A stretch of DNA of 48,331 nt from Candidatus Thalassarchaeum betae (GCA_022448665.1 JAKUUO010000007.1:12810-61140); one strand, 5' to 3'; positions 15,927 through 25,508 are shown, counted from the first letter of the stretch. Notes: generated by a model not told the origin, from the sequence alone. Made by a program: numbers and translations.

Positions 15927-18183
15927 GCTGGAAGATACGGTCGCGCAACTGGGCGGCGCGCTCGAAGTCGAGTCTTGCCGCGGCTTGTCTCATCTCCCTC
16001 TCCAGCCGGGCGATCAGCTTCGCAGTGTCACCCTCGACCTCGTGTGTGACAACCTCGTGGGCCGCAGCCACCCACTCTGGCTGGCTGACGTTCTCGAGCA
16101 CCGAGTCTGAGGTGTTCCAGACTCCCGCACCGAGGCCGAACTTCTGCGCGAGCCCCTCGAGCCCGCGCTTACCGCGCGCCTTGCCGACCAGCCGCCGCCC
16201 GCCGCCTCTGCCCCTGCCGGCAGCCCCGGACAGCAGGTCGTCGACCTCCTGGCCCATCACAGGCAGCGCCTTGCGGATGGTCTGCGGCACGATTCCGTGC
16301 TCCTGATTGTGCTCGCTCTGCATCCGGCGCCTTGCCAGCGTCTGACTGATCGCGGCCTCCATCGAGGGTGAAATCGAGTCTGCGTAGAGGATGACCGAGC
16401 CGTGCTGGTTGCGCGACGCACGGCCGATGGTCTGCAGTAGTGAGCGCTCGTTGCGCAGGAAGCCCTCCTTGTTCGCGTCGAAGATGGCGACCAGCGAGAC
16501 CTCGGGTATGTCGAGGCCCTCCCTCAGCAGGTTGATGCCGACGATGACGTCGATGTGGCCGAGGCGCAGCGCTTTGATGATCTCAGTGCGCTCTAGCGTG
16601 TCGATCTCACTGTGCAGGTGATGCGCCTTGAAGCCCTGGCGGTTGAGGTACTCGGCCACCTCCTCTGCGAACTTGATGGTCATCACTGTCACGAGGACCC
16701 GCTCGTTGACCTCGACGCGCTTGCGGATCTCATCCTCGAGGTCCTGCACCTGCCCGGCCGTGGCTCTGACCTCGATGCCCGGGTCGAGCAGCCCAGTGGG
16801 CCGGACCTCCATCCTAGCAATTCCCTCTATCTGGCCCAGCAGCCCCTCCATCATCACCCTCTCGCGTGGCTTGTCCCGCTCAGCTGCCCGAGCCCCGCCG
16901 CCGCCTTGGATGTGCAGCAGCCTCTCTGGCACTCCCTGTCCGGTAATCTCAGCCAGATGGCGCAGCTCGCGCTCACCGGGGGTTGCGCTGACGTACATCA
17001 TCTGCGGCACCAGTTCTTGGAACTCGTCGATGCGCAGCGGGCGGTTGTCGTAGGCCGAGGGCAGTCGGAAGCCGTGGTCGATGAGGTTCTTCTTGCGCGA
17101 GAAGTCGCCGCCGTGCATGCCTGTCACCTGCGGCAGGGTGACGTGTGACTCGTCCATGATGACGAGGTACCTCTCCTGCCCTCCGTGGTACTTCTCCGCG
17201 CACATCGAGAAGAAGTCGAGCAGGCAGTACGAGCGCTCGCCGCGCTGCCTGCCGTCGAAATGCATCGAGTAGTTCTCGACGCCCTTGCACGAGCCGATCT
17301 CGTTGAGCATCTCGAGGTCGAATCTGGTGCGCTGTTCCTGCCTGTGCGCTTCCAGTTCCATCTCCTTGGAGTTGAACCACTCCAGCCTGTCATTGAGCTC
17401 AGACTCGATATCCTCGAGCGCCTGGTTGAAGCGCTCTTCACTGGTCATGTAGAACTCGCGCGGGTGAATCCAAGCCTCCTCGAAGTCGTCGAGCGGCTCC
17501 CACGAGACCGCCTCGCAGACCTGTATGCGCTCTATCCCGTCCCATCCGAAGCGGATGCGCAGCGGGTCGTCGCGGCTCGGCATCCAGACGTCCAGCACCT
17601 CTCCGCGCAGCCGGATGTCGCCGCGCGCAATCTCCCCGGTAGTGCGGCGGTACTGCAGGCCGACCAACTGCCGGACGACGTCCTGAGGGTCGGCCTGGTC
17701 TCCCACAGCCAGCCTCAGGTGGTTCTGCTCGAACACCTCGGGGGGGTTCAGCCCGTAGATGATTGAGACCGTGCCGACTGTGATGACGTCTGGACGCGAG
17801 ACCAGCGAGGCCACAGTCGAGAAGCGCTCCTGCTCGATGCGCTCGTTCATCTGCAGCTCCTTGTCGATGTAGAGGTCGCGCCCGGGGATGTAGGCCTCGG
17901 GCTGGTAGTAGTCGTAGTAGCTCACGAAGTACTCGACCGCGTTCTCCGGGAACAGCTCGCTCATCTCTTGCCACAGCTGCCGAGCGAGCGTCTTGTTGTG
18001 TGAGAGGATAAGCGTCGGTATCTGCAACCTCTCGATGACTTTGGCCATGGCGAAGGTCTTGCCCGAGCCGGTGATTCCGAGCAGTACGCAGCGCTCCTGA
18101 CCCGCCTCGAGCTGCTCGACCAGCTGGTCGATGGCCTGCTGCTGGTCCCCAGCGGTGTCGTACTCTGCGTGCAGTCGGAACAT
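15907..18183 (-). CDS. uvrB: Excinuclease ABC subunit B
   Basis: Damage-verification helicase of nucleotide excision repair. Walker A is GITGSGKT (36-43), the DNA-gripping beta-hairpin region YFVSYYDYYQPEAYIPGRD follows at about 88-106, then the helicase motifs DESHVTLPQ and INLLREGLDIPEVSLVAIFD, and a C-terminal UVR domain (LEREMRQAAARLDFERAAQLRD) for contact with UvrC. At 758 residues it is longer than the roughly 660-700 of most bacterial UvrB. The additions include a stretch around GGGGARAAERDKP and a Gly/Arg-rich linker (AAGRGRGGGRRLVGKARGKRG) before the UVR domain. uvrA and uvrC are not in the window. The bacterial type points to an ancient acquisition. Confidence 0.96.
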   Translation of the reverse strand: MFRLHAEYDTAGDQQQAIDQLVEQLEAGQERCVLLGITGSGKTFAMAKVIERLQIPTLILSHNKTLARQLWQEMSELFPENAVEYFVSYYDYYQPEAYIPGRDLYIDKELQMNERIEQERFSTVASLVSRPDVITVGTVSIIYGLNPPEVFEQNHLRLAVGDQADPQDVVRQLVGLQYRRTTGEIARGDIRLRGEVLDVWMPSRDDPLRIRFGWDGIERIQVCEAVSWEPLDDFEEAWIHPREFYMTSEERFNQALEDIESELNDRLEWFNSKEMELEAHRQEQRTRFDLEMLNEIGSCKGVENYSMHFDGRQRGERSYCLLDFFSMCAEKYHGGQERYLVIMDESHVTLPQVTGMHGGDFSRKKNLIDHGFRLPSAYDNRPLRIDEFQELVPQMMYVSATPGERELRHLAEITGQGVPERLLHIQGGGGARAAERDKPRERVMMEGLLGQIEGIARMEVRPTGLLDPGIEVRATAGQVQDLEDEIRKRVEVNERVLVTVMTIKFAEEVAEYLNRQGFKAHHLHSEIDTLERTEIIKALRLGHIDVIVGINLLREGLDIPEVSLVAIFDANKEGFLRNERSLLQTIGRASRNQHGSVILYADSISPSMEAAISQTLARRRMQSEHNQEHGIVPQTIRKALPVMGQEVDDLLSGAAGRGRGGGRRLVGKARGKRGLEGLAQKFGLGAGVWNTSDSVLENVSQPEWVAAAHEVVTHEVEGDTAKLIARLEREMRQAAARLDFERAAQLRDRIFQLESASN

Positions 18184-18192
18184 CGTATGACC

Positions 18193-19149
18193 TCAATCTT
18201 CCAGTCCATCAATGTAATACTCTACGAACATGAGACTAGCCAGCAATGCCCATCCTGTAAGCATCGAGGCACGGAACAGAGTCTTCTGGAACCTCCCCAT
18301 CGCCTCGTCAGACTCCGTTGCGGCCCCCGCTCCCTTAGTCATCACGAAGATGTTGATCAGCGCCATCAGCGCCACAGAAGGAACCCAAAGGATGTAACGA
18401 AAGTTACGCCCGTCGGTGAAGTCGTGCATGCCCGCTAGCAGGAAGCACACTAGCCAGCCGATAGTCAGAGCCACACTCAGTTTCCTAGTTGCCTCTTGAC
18501 CGTAACTTGCAGGGAACGAGCGAACTCCCTGCTTGCGGTCCGCATCCTGGTCCATCAAAGCGTAGTTGATGTCGAATGCTGCAATCCAAAGCGCTACTCC
18601 GAACGAGATGAAGAACACCTCCGGATACCACAGGAACTCGGTCCGCCCATCCAGCATTCCGGTGATAGCCGCCCAGCCGTGGGAATCGGCTGCTATTGCG
18701 ACCCATGCGCCCGCTGGAGCGAGTGCCAGGCACAGTCCCACCCAGAAGTGGCATATCCAGGAAATGCGCTTCGTATACGGGTAAATCACGAAAACCAGCA
18801 CCGGTAGCCACGCCATCTGTAGGGCAACCACGTTCAACATCCATGCGGCGAGAAGCAGCATCAAGAGGAAGCCCCCAGAAAGAATCCAAGCAGTTTGAAC
18901 GGACATTGTGCCCGAAGGAAGGTGCCTTGTAGCAGTACGCGGGTTTTCAGCATCGATGTCACGATCGATTATCCTGTTGAGTGACAAGGCCAGTCCTCTG
19001 GCCCCGATCGCGGCTACCAGTATCCACACTATGTCCATTTGCTCAGAGCCGAACTCCTTGTCAGCGAGAACGAAGCCAATCAGGACGAACGGCAGGGAGA
19101 ACAGCATGTGTTCTATCTTGACGAAGTCAAGTATCTCTTTGATTCCCAT
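18193..19149 (-). CDS. ubiA: UbiA-family prenyltransferase (4-hydroxybenzoate polyprenyltransferase-like)
   Basis: Multi-pass membrane enzyme that attaches a polyprenyl chain to an aromatic acceptor. From the ATG at 19149 the product has 318 residues. The first Asp-rich motif, NRIIDRDID (N58, D62, D66), is followed by ENPRT; the second, DQDADRKQGVRSFP, lies in the middle of the protein. Seven to nine hydrophobic helices are visible. The start codon overlaps the ubiD stop as TGATG, so the two are translationally coupled. With UbiD next to it, quinone-headgroup prenylation is more likely than archaeal lipid or heme A/O synthesis. Confidence 0.9.
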   Translation of the reverse strand: MGIKEILDFVKIEHMLFSLPFVLIGFVLADKEFGSEQMDIVWILVAAIGARGLALSLNRIIDRDIDAENPRTATRHLPSGTMSVQTAWILSGGFLLMLLLAAWMLNVVALQMAWLPVLVFVIYPYTKRISWICHFWVGLCLALAPAGAWVAIAADSHGWAAITGMLDGRTEFLWYPEVFFISFGVALWIAAFDINYALMDQDADRKQGVRSFPASYGQEATRKLSVALTIGWLVCFLLAGMHDFTDGRNFRYILWVPSVALMALINIFVMTKGAGAATESDEAMGRFQKTLFRASMLTGWALLASLMFVEYYIDGLED

Positions 19150-21020
19150 CAGTAACCCCCCTCGGCAAGCCACGCATCGACTCTCTTAGCCACTTCGGGG
19201 TCGTGCAGTGTGACGCCGGGCCAGCGCCGGACCGGCAGCGGACCCTTGCTCGAGGGGATTGGAGCGGTGGCGTCCCAGGCTAGGCGGCCGCCCGAATCGT
19301 CGAAGTGCAGGTCGCGGCCGACGTCGAAGCGGCAGAACAGTTGCCACAGCAATCGCCGCCTCCATTCCTCGCTGGCGAGGTAGACGTCGTCGTCGGTGAT
19401 GAACAGCCAGCGCAGGTTCTGGGCTGCCTCCAGCGACCATATCGCGTCGCAGATGCCCCCGATGATCTCCCGCTGCCGCGCAGCACCCTCCTCACTGACA
19501 TTCTCCATGCTGCTCTCTGGCTTCGGCCCCCCTTCGATGTTGGTGGTGACTACCAGCATGGACGTGCGCAGCATCCGCGCTTGTATGACACCGCTCACAG
19601 CCGAGGCGGAAATCTCGAGGGAGTCCGGGCAGCCCGGTTGCGGTGGCTGGCCCGAGTGCGGGTCGTTGTCCGGAGTCGTGGTGGCATCGATGATCAGCTT
19701 GTCGTGGATATTCTCCCAAGGCGCTGCGTGGGCAAGTGTGTCGGCCACCATGCCCCTGAGGAAGACGAGGTCGTTTGGTATGTGGACGCGGTAGTCCAGA
19801 GCATCAAGAAGCGCGTCGAGGTCCTTGACCGGGTGGTCCTCGTCGACGGTCACTATCACCTTCTGGAACATCATCTGGCCGGCCCCTAACAGGCCCAGGG
19901 CGGTCTTGCGAGCCTGTCTGGGGTAGCGCTGCTTCGAGGCGACGATAGCGAGGTTGTGGAAACCCGTCTCGAGCGGCAGGAATAGGTCGGACACATCGCG
20001 GTGCTGGAACTGCAGAGTTGGCAGGAAGGCTTCGGCTATCGCCTCGCCGAGGTAGCCGTCCTCCATAGGTGGCATACCGACGATGGTCATCGGAATCATC
20101 GCATCCTTGCGGTGGGTGATCCTCGTGATGTGCATAACCGGATAGGGCTCGGCAAGCGAGTAGTATCCGAAGTGGTCCCCGAACGGTCCTTCCATGCGAG
20201 TCTCGCTGGGCAATGTGTAGCCCTCTATCAGCACGTCGCACTCGGCTGGAACCCAGAGGTCGTTGGTCTCGCACTTGACTATGGACAGTCGTCTGCCGCC
20301 GAGCAGTCCTGCGAATTCGTACTCCGTCAGGTTGTTCGGCAGTGGCGCAATTGCGCTGAACATCACTTCGGGAGGGCCACCGAGGCAGATTGCAACGGGC
20401 ATCCTGCCGCTTGCAGCGTCGGCGTGGTCCGCGCCGTGCTTGTGGGCCTGCCAGTGCAGCCCGACCTCGGTGGGTCCGTACACCTGACTTCGGTACATCC
20501 CCATGTTATGGACGCCTGTGTCTGCATCAGCGGTGACGACCAGCGGGAGCGTCATGAACGGCCCTGCGTCTTCTGGCCAGGTCTTCGGAATCGGCAGCCT
20601 CGTGACGTCGGGTACCTCCATCACGACCTGCTGGCAGGCCCCCCTCGAGACTTTGCGAGGAGCCATCGTCATGCCTTGCTTGGCAAGCCCGATCCCGGTC
20701 CACGGCGCCTTGAGTATACCTCCGACGTCCGGCTTCATCAGAGCGACCATGCGCTCTCCGATCTCCCTCGGGTCGTCAACGCCCAAAGCCCGGTTGGTTC
20801 TCTCTCTGGTTCCGAAGAGGTTCATCAGCAGGGGAAACTGGCTGATGCTGCCGTCTGGCAGCCGGGGCTGCTCGAACTTCAAAGCCGGACCCCCTTTCTT
20901 CACGAGGCGGTCGGCGAAGCAGCCCGCCTCGAGCTCCACATCGACTGGATCAACGATCCGAAGCATCTCGTTCGACTCCTCAAGAGCCTCGACATAGCGG
21001 GAGAGCTGCCTCCAGACCAC
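19149..21020 (-). CDS. ubiD: UbiD-family prenylated-FMN-dependent decarboxylase
   Basis: Reversible decarboxylase of aromatic or unsaturated acids, using prenylated FMN. The 623-residue product is a full UbiD: an N-terminal segment LEESNEMLRIVDPVD, the TADADTGVHNMGMYRSQV region, LPSETRMEGPFGDHFGYYSLAEPYPVMHI with the conserved E-G-P-FGDH motif, and YRVHIPNDLVFLRGMVADTLAHA with a divergent C-terminal extension (REIIGGICDAIWSLEAAQN). Its partner in this operon is the UbiA-like prenyltransferase, matching the order of ubiquinone or menaquinone (futalosine branch) headgroup processing. A UbiX flavin prenyltransferase is not seen here. The start is GTG at 21020. Confidence 0.92.
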   Translation of the reverse strand: MVWRQLSRYVEALEESNEMLRIVDPVDVELEAGCFADRLVKKGGPALKFEQPRLPDGSISQFPLLMNLFGTRERTNRALGVDDPREIGERMVALMKPDVGGILKAPWTGIGLAKQGMTMAPRKVSRGACQQVVMEVPDVTRLPIPKTWPEDAGPFMTLPLVVTADADTGVHNMGMYRSQVYGPTEVGLHWQAHKHGADHADAASGRMPVAICLGGPPEVMFSAIAPLPNNLTEYEFAGLLGGRRLSIVKCETNDLWVPAECDVLIEGYTLPSETRMEGPFGDHFGYYSLAEPYPVMHITRITHRKDAMIPMTIVGMPPMEDGYLGEAIAEAFLPTLQFQHRDVSDLFLPLETGFHNLAIVASKQRYPRQARKTALGLLGAGQMMFQKVIVTVDEDHPVKDLDALLDALDYRVHIPNDLVFLRGMVADTLAHAAPWENIHDKLIIDATTTPDNDPHSGQPPQPGCPDSLEISASAVSGVIQARMLRTSMLVVTTNIEGGPKPESSMENVSEEGAARQREIIGGICDAIWSLEAAQNLRWLFITDDDVYLASEEWRRRLLWQLFCRFDVGRDLHFDDSGGRLAWDATAPIPSSKGPLPVRRWPGVTLHDPEVAKRVDAWLAEGGY

Positions 21021-21057
21021 GCTCCGCCGGGGTGCTCACACACTGAGAATGTTCGCT

Positions 21058-21074
21058 CGCCATCATAGATGGCG
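21058..21074. promoter_or_regulatory. Perfect 7-3-7 inverted repeat between ubiD and the reductase gene
   Basis: CGCCATC-ATA-GATGGCG is a perfect palindrome in the divergent gap, 38 bases from the ubiD start and 60 from the reductase ATG. Its position lets one regulator control both directions. Confidence 0.45.
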
Positions 21075-21133
21075 GGACCGAGGGTTTCTTTGATATCCAG
21101 CCCTCCGGAGGTACTGTGGGTGAAGCAGTGAGC

Positions 21134-22363
21134 ATGTGTGACGTCCTGGTCATCGGAGCGGGTCCGGGGGGCGGCAACGCTGCCCTGCAGTGCGCCCGGC
21201 AGGGCCTTTCTACAATGCTCATTGAGGATCATTCAGCCATAGGGACACCGGTACACTGCGGCGAATGTATCTCCGATCTGGCCTGCGACAATCTCAACCT
21301 GGATCTACCCGAGCACGTCATCAGCAAGAGGGTCCATGGCATTCGGGTGATCTTCCCCGATGGCACGGAGAAGTGCTTGACTGAGGAGGGATACGTCCTC
21401 GAGAAGCACCTGTTCGAGAGATGGATCGCCGACAAGGCGGTCGAGGCCGGAGCAAGCATGCACCTCAGTCACAAACTGTCCTCGATGGATAGGGTGGAGG
21501 AGGACGGACGATTCGTCGGCTGGAAGTGCGATGGCAAGGGAGAGCAGTTTCCGATTCAGGCCAAGGTGGTCATCGACGCATCCGGCGTGGCTGCGGTGTG
21601 CTCCAAGGCCGTCAATATCGACGAGGACACACCTCTGAACACCATGGGCAAGGTAGTTGCCGGGATGCAGTACGAATTGCTCGAGGTCCCGACTGACGGC
21701 TACCTCGACTTCTACATCTGGCCGAAGTACGCTGAGAAGGGGTATCTGTGGATGATTCCCAAGTGCGACGGCCGCGCCAACGTCGGGCTGGTCACCGAGG
21801 ACCGTCCGCGCACCAAGAAGGCGCTTGACGAGTTCATCGGAATCACCCACTTCAAGGAACTCGAGCAGGTACCTCCACCCTGGAAGGAGAAGGGTAACCC
21901 CGCCTTCGGCGGAACCATCCCGATTTCAGGTCCGTTCGAGAACACCCACTACGACGGGCTGATGCTCATTGGTGACGCCGCTGGTTTCACATCACCTCTC
22001 TTCGAGGGCGGTTCGCACCTAGCGCTGAAGTCGGCGGTGTACGCTGCCGAGACAGCCGCCGCTGCCATCGCTGAAGACGATGTCAGCGCAGAGCGTCTAG
22101 CCATCTACGCCAAGCTTTGGAAGGACGAGTTTCCGCCATATGACAAGATACTGCGCGGCAAGAACGCGTTGTTCGATCTGACCGACGACGAGATGTCCGT
22201 GATGGCCCGGTGCTTCCCGGACGAGATGTCCGACATGGGTGTATCTGGCAAGGCGATGGTGGGTCTGAGACTACTCTCGCGTCGCCCCGGTTTGTATCTC
22301 AAGAAGGTGGTTCCAGCGATGCTGGCATTCGGGTATAGCAGAGCCAAGCACTACGGGTGGTGA
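21134..22363 (+). CDS. Geranylgeranyl reductase family flavoprotein
   Basis: FAD-dependent enzyme that saturates double bonds of geranylgeranyl chains in archaeal lipids, or of prenyl side chains of quinones. The product opens with the dinucleotide fold DVLVIGAGPGGGNAA, the family motif HCGECISD, and a second FAD motif LMLIGDAAGFTSPLFEGGSHLAL. Size, about 409 residues, is normal. The ATG at 21134 gives the shortest family-like N-terminus; a GTG at 21116 lies three bases after GGAGGT, which is too close for a normal Shine-Dalgarno. It heads a two-gene unit with ccmF (gap of four bases) and stands opposite ubiD/ubiA, so a quinone side-chain role is as plausible as a lipid role. Confidence 0.9.
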   Translation: MCDVLVIGAGPGGGNAALQCARQGLSTMLIEDHSAIGTPVHCGECISDLACDNLNLDLPEHVISKRVHGIRVIFPDGTEKCLTEEGYVLEKHLFERWIADKAVEAGASMHLSHKLSSMDRVEEDGRFVGWKCDGKGEQFPIQAKVVIDASGVAAVCSKAVNIDEDTPLNTMGKVVAGMQYELLEVPTDGYLDFYIWPKYAEKGYLWMIPKCDGRANVGLVTEDRPRTKKALDEFIGITHFKELEQVPPPWKEKGNPAFGGTIPISGPFENTHYDGLMLIGDAAGFTSPLFEGGSHLALKSAVYAAETAAAAIAEDDVSAERLAIYAKLWKDEFPPYDKILRGKNALFDLTDDEMSVMARCFPDEMSDMGVSGKAMVGLRLLSRRPGLYLKKVVPAMLAFGYSRAKHYGW

Positions 22364-22367
22364 TCCC

Positions 22368-24734
22368 ATGCTCAGTTTGCTCGGGCGCGCCCTGCTCGCG
22401 CTCGCGTTCCTGACCAGCGCGCACCAGATCGCGCGCCCGGAGAAGGCCGGAGACGCTGTGGTACGCAACGTCACCATGACTTCGCAGATCGCTCCCTTCG
22501 CCCTCTTGGTCGGCGCCTTCGTCCTCGACGCCTCCTCCTTGGATCTCGTCGCTCGCTTCGGCGGTGACGGCCTGCCGCTGTTCTACCGCATCTCCGCCGT
22601 GTGGGGCGGCAGGGCCGGGCCGCTGCTGCTGTGGGCAGCGATACTCGCCGTGGTGACTTGGTTCATGGCCCGAGAAGGTGGCCCCGCGGCTCTCGAAGTC
22701 AGAATCATGCACGTCTGGGTGCTAGCACTGGTCGTACTGGCGTGGCTGCTAGAGCCGTTCGCCGCCGCGACCGGGGGGCAGGGCGAGCTGCACCCGCTGC
22801 TGCAGACCGACCTGATGGTCATCCACCCACCAGTGGTCTTCTCCTACTACGCGCTGTGTCTGGCAACCGCTAGCGTGGCTCTCGCCGGCGTGCTCAGGCG
22901 AGACTCAGCCGATGCCATCCATGCCGCTCAGCTGCACTGGGCGCGCGCCGGCTTCGTTCTCGGCAGCATCGGCATAGGGCTCGGCGGCCTGTGGGCCTAC
23001 ACGGTACTGGACTGGGGAGGTTACTGGGCCTGGGACCCGGTCGAGACCGGCTCGCTGCTGCCTTGGCTCGCGCTGCTTCTTATCGTGCACGTGCGCGCGA
23101 AGCCAGATTCCTCTAGCGCAGTCTCCGCTTCGCCCGCAATCGGGCTGCTGGCAGGTGCACTGGCCTTCCACGCGACTCTCGTGACGCGTGCGAACGGCGT
23201 CTGGGCATCGGTCCACGCCTTCGTAGCCGACGGCGAGGGCACGCTGGCCGACGACCCGTACCTACGGGTCCTCGACATAGCCGAGTTGACCCCCGTCGGA
23301 ATCGAGGTGACTTCCTACCTCGTTGCAATTATCGTACTGGGCTACTACGCCTACGCTCATCTACGCCGACAGCAGTGGCTGGCACTAGCCGCCACTGGTC
23401 GCACCTCGATGCTTGAGGCCAAGCCGACGCTGGCGGCCGGCCTCGTGTTGGCGTACATCGCCGTCGGATTCTGGATCGGCTCGAGCGCGGTATTCGCTCT
23501 CGGCCTCGCGTTAATTCTGCTGGTGGTGCACGGTGACAGTGAGAACCCACCTCTGCACTGGATCGCTCTCGGTGTGCTGCTGATGCTCTACTCCGCCTGG
23601 TTCTGGCTCGCTGACATCACTCAGGCGGTAACGGGGATGGTGCCGTTCCTCGCTCCGTGGTTGCTCTCTCCCGAAGATGAGAATGAGATGGTGGCCGTGC
23701 TCCTACCGCTCGAGGACACCTCAGCACGCACGCGCGTTGCACGCACCGTTCCTTGGTATGGCGGCGCGGCCTTCCTACTGCTCACATGGTTGCTGCTGAC
23801 TGTGGAGATAGACGGCTCCAGTCTTGAGGCGCACGAGCTCTACGGGGCCCCCCTCATCGGCTTGCTGGCAATCGCCCTCACACTCTATGCATGGGGCCAC
23901 TCAATCGATGCCGCTTCCGCCAATGCTCTCGTGGCAGCGGCCCTGTTCGCCTCAATCGCCCTCGCGTACATGTCCGACCGGTTCCCCCTCCCGGGCGATC
24001 CCCATCTGATCATCACCAGTGGTATCACCAGAGGCGCAGTAGGGCTGTTTCTGCTGACTTGGCTCGTCTTTGCCCTCCCACCGACACTCCAGCAGGCACG
24101 GCGCACCGCCAGCAAAGTGGTGCCCAAGCTCAGAGAGGGAGGAGTTCGAGTCAGAAGCAACGCCGCGCGCGCGAGGCTGCTCGGCTCGCACCTCGCCCAC
24201 CTCGGGATCCTGCTCCTGCTCATCGGGCACGTCCTCACCACCACACTGGTCGACCGCTCGGACCCTTCGCACCTCGTCACCCTGGAGCGGGACCAGCCGG
24301 TCGAGCACGACGGCTACGAGCTGGTGTTCGTCGACACCGAACTGATCTCCGCCGACGACGAGGCCTACGACTTCGGCGTCGGCGACGGCTTCGTGGGGGT
24401 GATAGTCGAAGTGAGGCGGGACGGGGAGCTCATTGACACCCTTAGGCCGGGGATGCTGCGGTTCAACTCTCCCAGCGGAGCGATCAACTCGCGTTCCGAG
24501 GTCGACAGGATGACCGGTCTGACAGGCGACACCATCGTGATTCTGGACATCTTCCAGTCCAACGATCTGCTGAGTTCCATGATAATGGGTGGGACCGATG
24601 ATGTCGAGACCGTCAGGGTCACCGTGCACAGCCTGAGGGGAAGCCATCTGGTCTGGGCCGGATGGGTCTTGGTGATGCTTGGCGGAGCTCTGGCCCTAGC
24701 CTCAAGCGACCGCGTTTCACAAGAAGCAGAGTGA
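22368..24734 (+). CDS. ccmF: Cytochrome c maturation protein CcmF (heme lyase component)
   Basis: Large membrane protein that attaches heme to apocytochrome c in system I. The 788-residue product has many hydrophobic helices and the heme-handling WWD motif WGGYWAWDPVE at 216-226, preceded by conserved LLLWAAI and HPPVV segments. A hydrophilic extracytoplasmic domain (about 615-755) precedes the last helix. CcmF needs partner proteins such as CcmC, CcmE and CcmH, none of which is in the window. It follows the reductase gene by four bases, so expression is probably coupled. It implies c-type cytochromes in this organism. Confidence 0.93.
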   Translation: MLSLLGRALLALAFLTSAHQIARPEKAGDAVVRNVTMTSQIAPFALLVGAFVLDASSLDLVARFGGDGLPLFYRISAVWGGRAGPLLLWAAILAVVTWFMAREGGPAALEVRIMHVWVLALVVLAWLLEPFAAATGGQGELHPLLQTDLMVIHPPVVFSYYALCLATASVALAGVLRRDSADAIHAAQLHWARAGFVLGSIGIGLGGLWAYTVLDWGGYWAWDPVETGSLLPWLALLLIVHVRAKPDSSSAVSASPAIGLLAGALAFHATLVTRANGVWASVHAFVADGEGTLADDPYLRVLDIAELTPVGIEVTSYLVAIIVLGYYAYAHLRRQQWLALAATGRTSMLEAKPTLAAGLVLAYIAVGFWIGSSAVFALGLALILLVVHGDSENPPLHWIALGVLLMLYSAWFWLADITQAVTGMVPFLAPWLLSPEDENEMVAVLLPLEDTSARTRVARTVPWYGGAAFLLLTWLLLTVEIDGSSLEAHELYGAPLIGLLAIALTLYAWGHSIDAASANALVAAALFASIALAYMSDRFPLPGDPHLIITSGITRGAVGLFLLTWLVFALPPTLQQARRTASKVVPKLREGGVRVRSNAARARLLGSHLAHLGILLLLIGHVLTTTLVDRSDPSHLVTLERDQPVEHDGYELVFVDTELISADDEAYDFGVGDGFVGVIVEVRRDGELIDTLRPGMLRFNSPSGAINSRSEVDRMTGLTGDTIVILDIFQSNDLLSSMIMGGTDDVETVRVTVHSLRGSHLVWAGWVLVMLGGALALASSDRVSQEAE

Positions 24735-24740
24735 GCAGAA

Positions 24741-24757
24741 TATCACCTATGGTGATA
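24741..24757. promoter_or_regulatory. Perfect 7-3-7 inverted repeat upstream of the FKBP gene
   Basis: TATCACC-TAT-GGTGATA lies just upstream of a TATA-like TTTGTATGAA (24761-24770). A stem is possible after the ccmF stop (24732-24734), but no T-run follows, so an operator is favoured over a terminator. Confidence 0.45.
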
Positions 24758-24812
24758 CCGTTTGTATGAAAAAGGAGGAGCCGGTCGCCGGGTCGCCTAG
24801 GAGGCCCGAATC

Positions 24813-25508
24813 ATGGATAACGGAACGATAGTCCACGTCGATTACGATCTCTTCAATGCGGAGACTGAGAAGCTCATCGAGACGACTCGCGAGGACGTCG
24901 CCAAGGAGCATGACGTGCATGACGAGAACCGAACCTACTCTCCGATGGTCACCGTCGTCGGCGATGGGCGACTCATCCCCGGGTTCGAGGCCCATCTGGC
25001 TGAGGCCGAGGCTGAGACCGACTACACATTGGACATCGAGGCCACCGAGGCTTACGGCGAGCGCGATGCGGGCCTCGTCGAGACCATCGGCCAGAACGTC
25101 CTGATGCGCAGCGTCCGCGATCCGGAAATGCTTGCCATCGGCGCACCCGTAGAGATCGGCGGCCGTACGGGCGTCCTGCAGTTCCTCAGCGCCGGGCGCG
25201 CGAGGATCGACTACAACCATCCGCTGGCCGGTGTGACTCTGCGCTACAACTACCGAGTCACAAAGGTCGTAGAGGACCGCGCCGAGAAGGTCGAGACCCT
25301 CCTCAACATGAACACCGGTCGCGACGACTTCGAGATATCCTTCGAGGACGATGATCTGACCATCACCACTCCGGAGAACCTCGCGTATGACCAGAACTGG
25401 GCTTACGCCAAGTTCAGCCTCGTGACCACCCTGCGTGAACACCTCGGTGTCGGCACGATTGTGTTCAGGGAAGTCCACGAGCCCCGCGCAGTCGCAGAAG
25501 AAGAGTGA
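24813..25508 (+). CDS. FKBP-type peptidyl-prolyl isomerase, SlyD-like
   Basis: Cytoplasmic proline isomerase and folding helper. The 231-residue product shows a split FKBP domain with an inserted flap: VHVDYDLFN at the start, VVGDGRLIPGFEAHLAEAEA (about 48-67), then the insert (about 70-130) and ARIDYNHPLAGVTLRYNYRV closing the barrel. A C-terminal domain of about 80 residues (FEISFEDDDLTITTPE to HEPRAVAEEE) follows, as in long archaeal FKBPs. No His-rich metal tail is present. The ribosome-binding site TAGGAGG ends eight bases before the ATG; a second GGAGGAG lies further upstream. Confidence 0.93.
   Translation: MDNGTIVHVDYDLFNAETEKLIETTREDVAKEHDVHDENRTYSPMVTVVGDGRLIPGFEAHLAEAEAETDYTLDIEATEAYGERDAGLVETIGQNVLMRSVRDPEMLAIGAPVEIGGRTGVLQFLSAGRARIDYNHPLAGVTLRYNYRVTKVVEDRAEKVETLLNMNTGRDDFEISFEDDDLTITTPENLAYDQNWAYAKFSLVTTLREHLGVGTIVFREVHEPRAVAEEE

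Noticed and set aside
16612..17148. Open frames on the plus strand inside uvrB
   Set aside because: Shadow frames of a strongly matched gene; no motifs.
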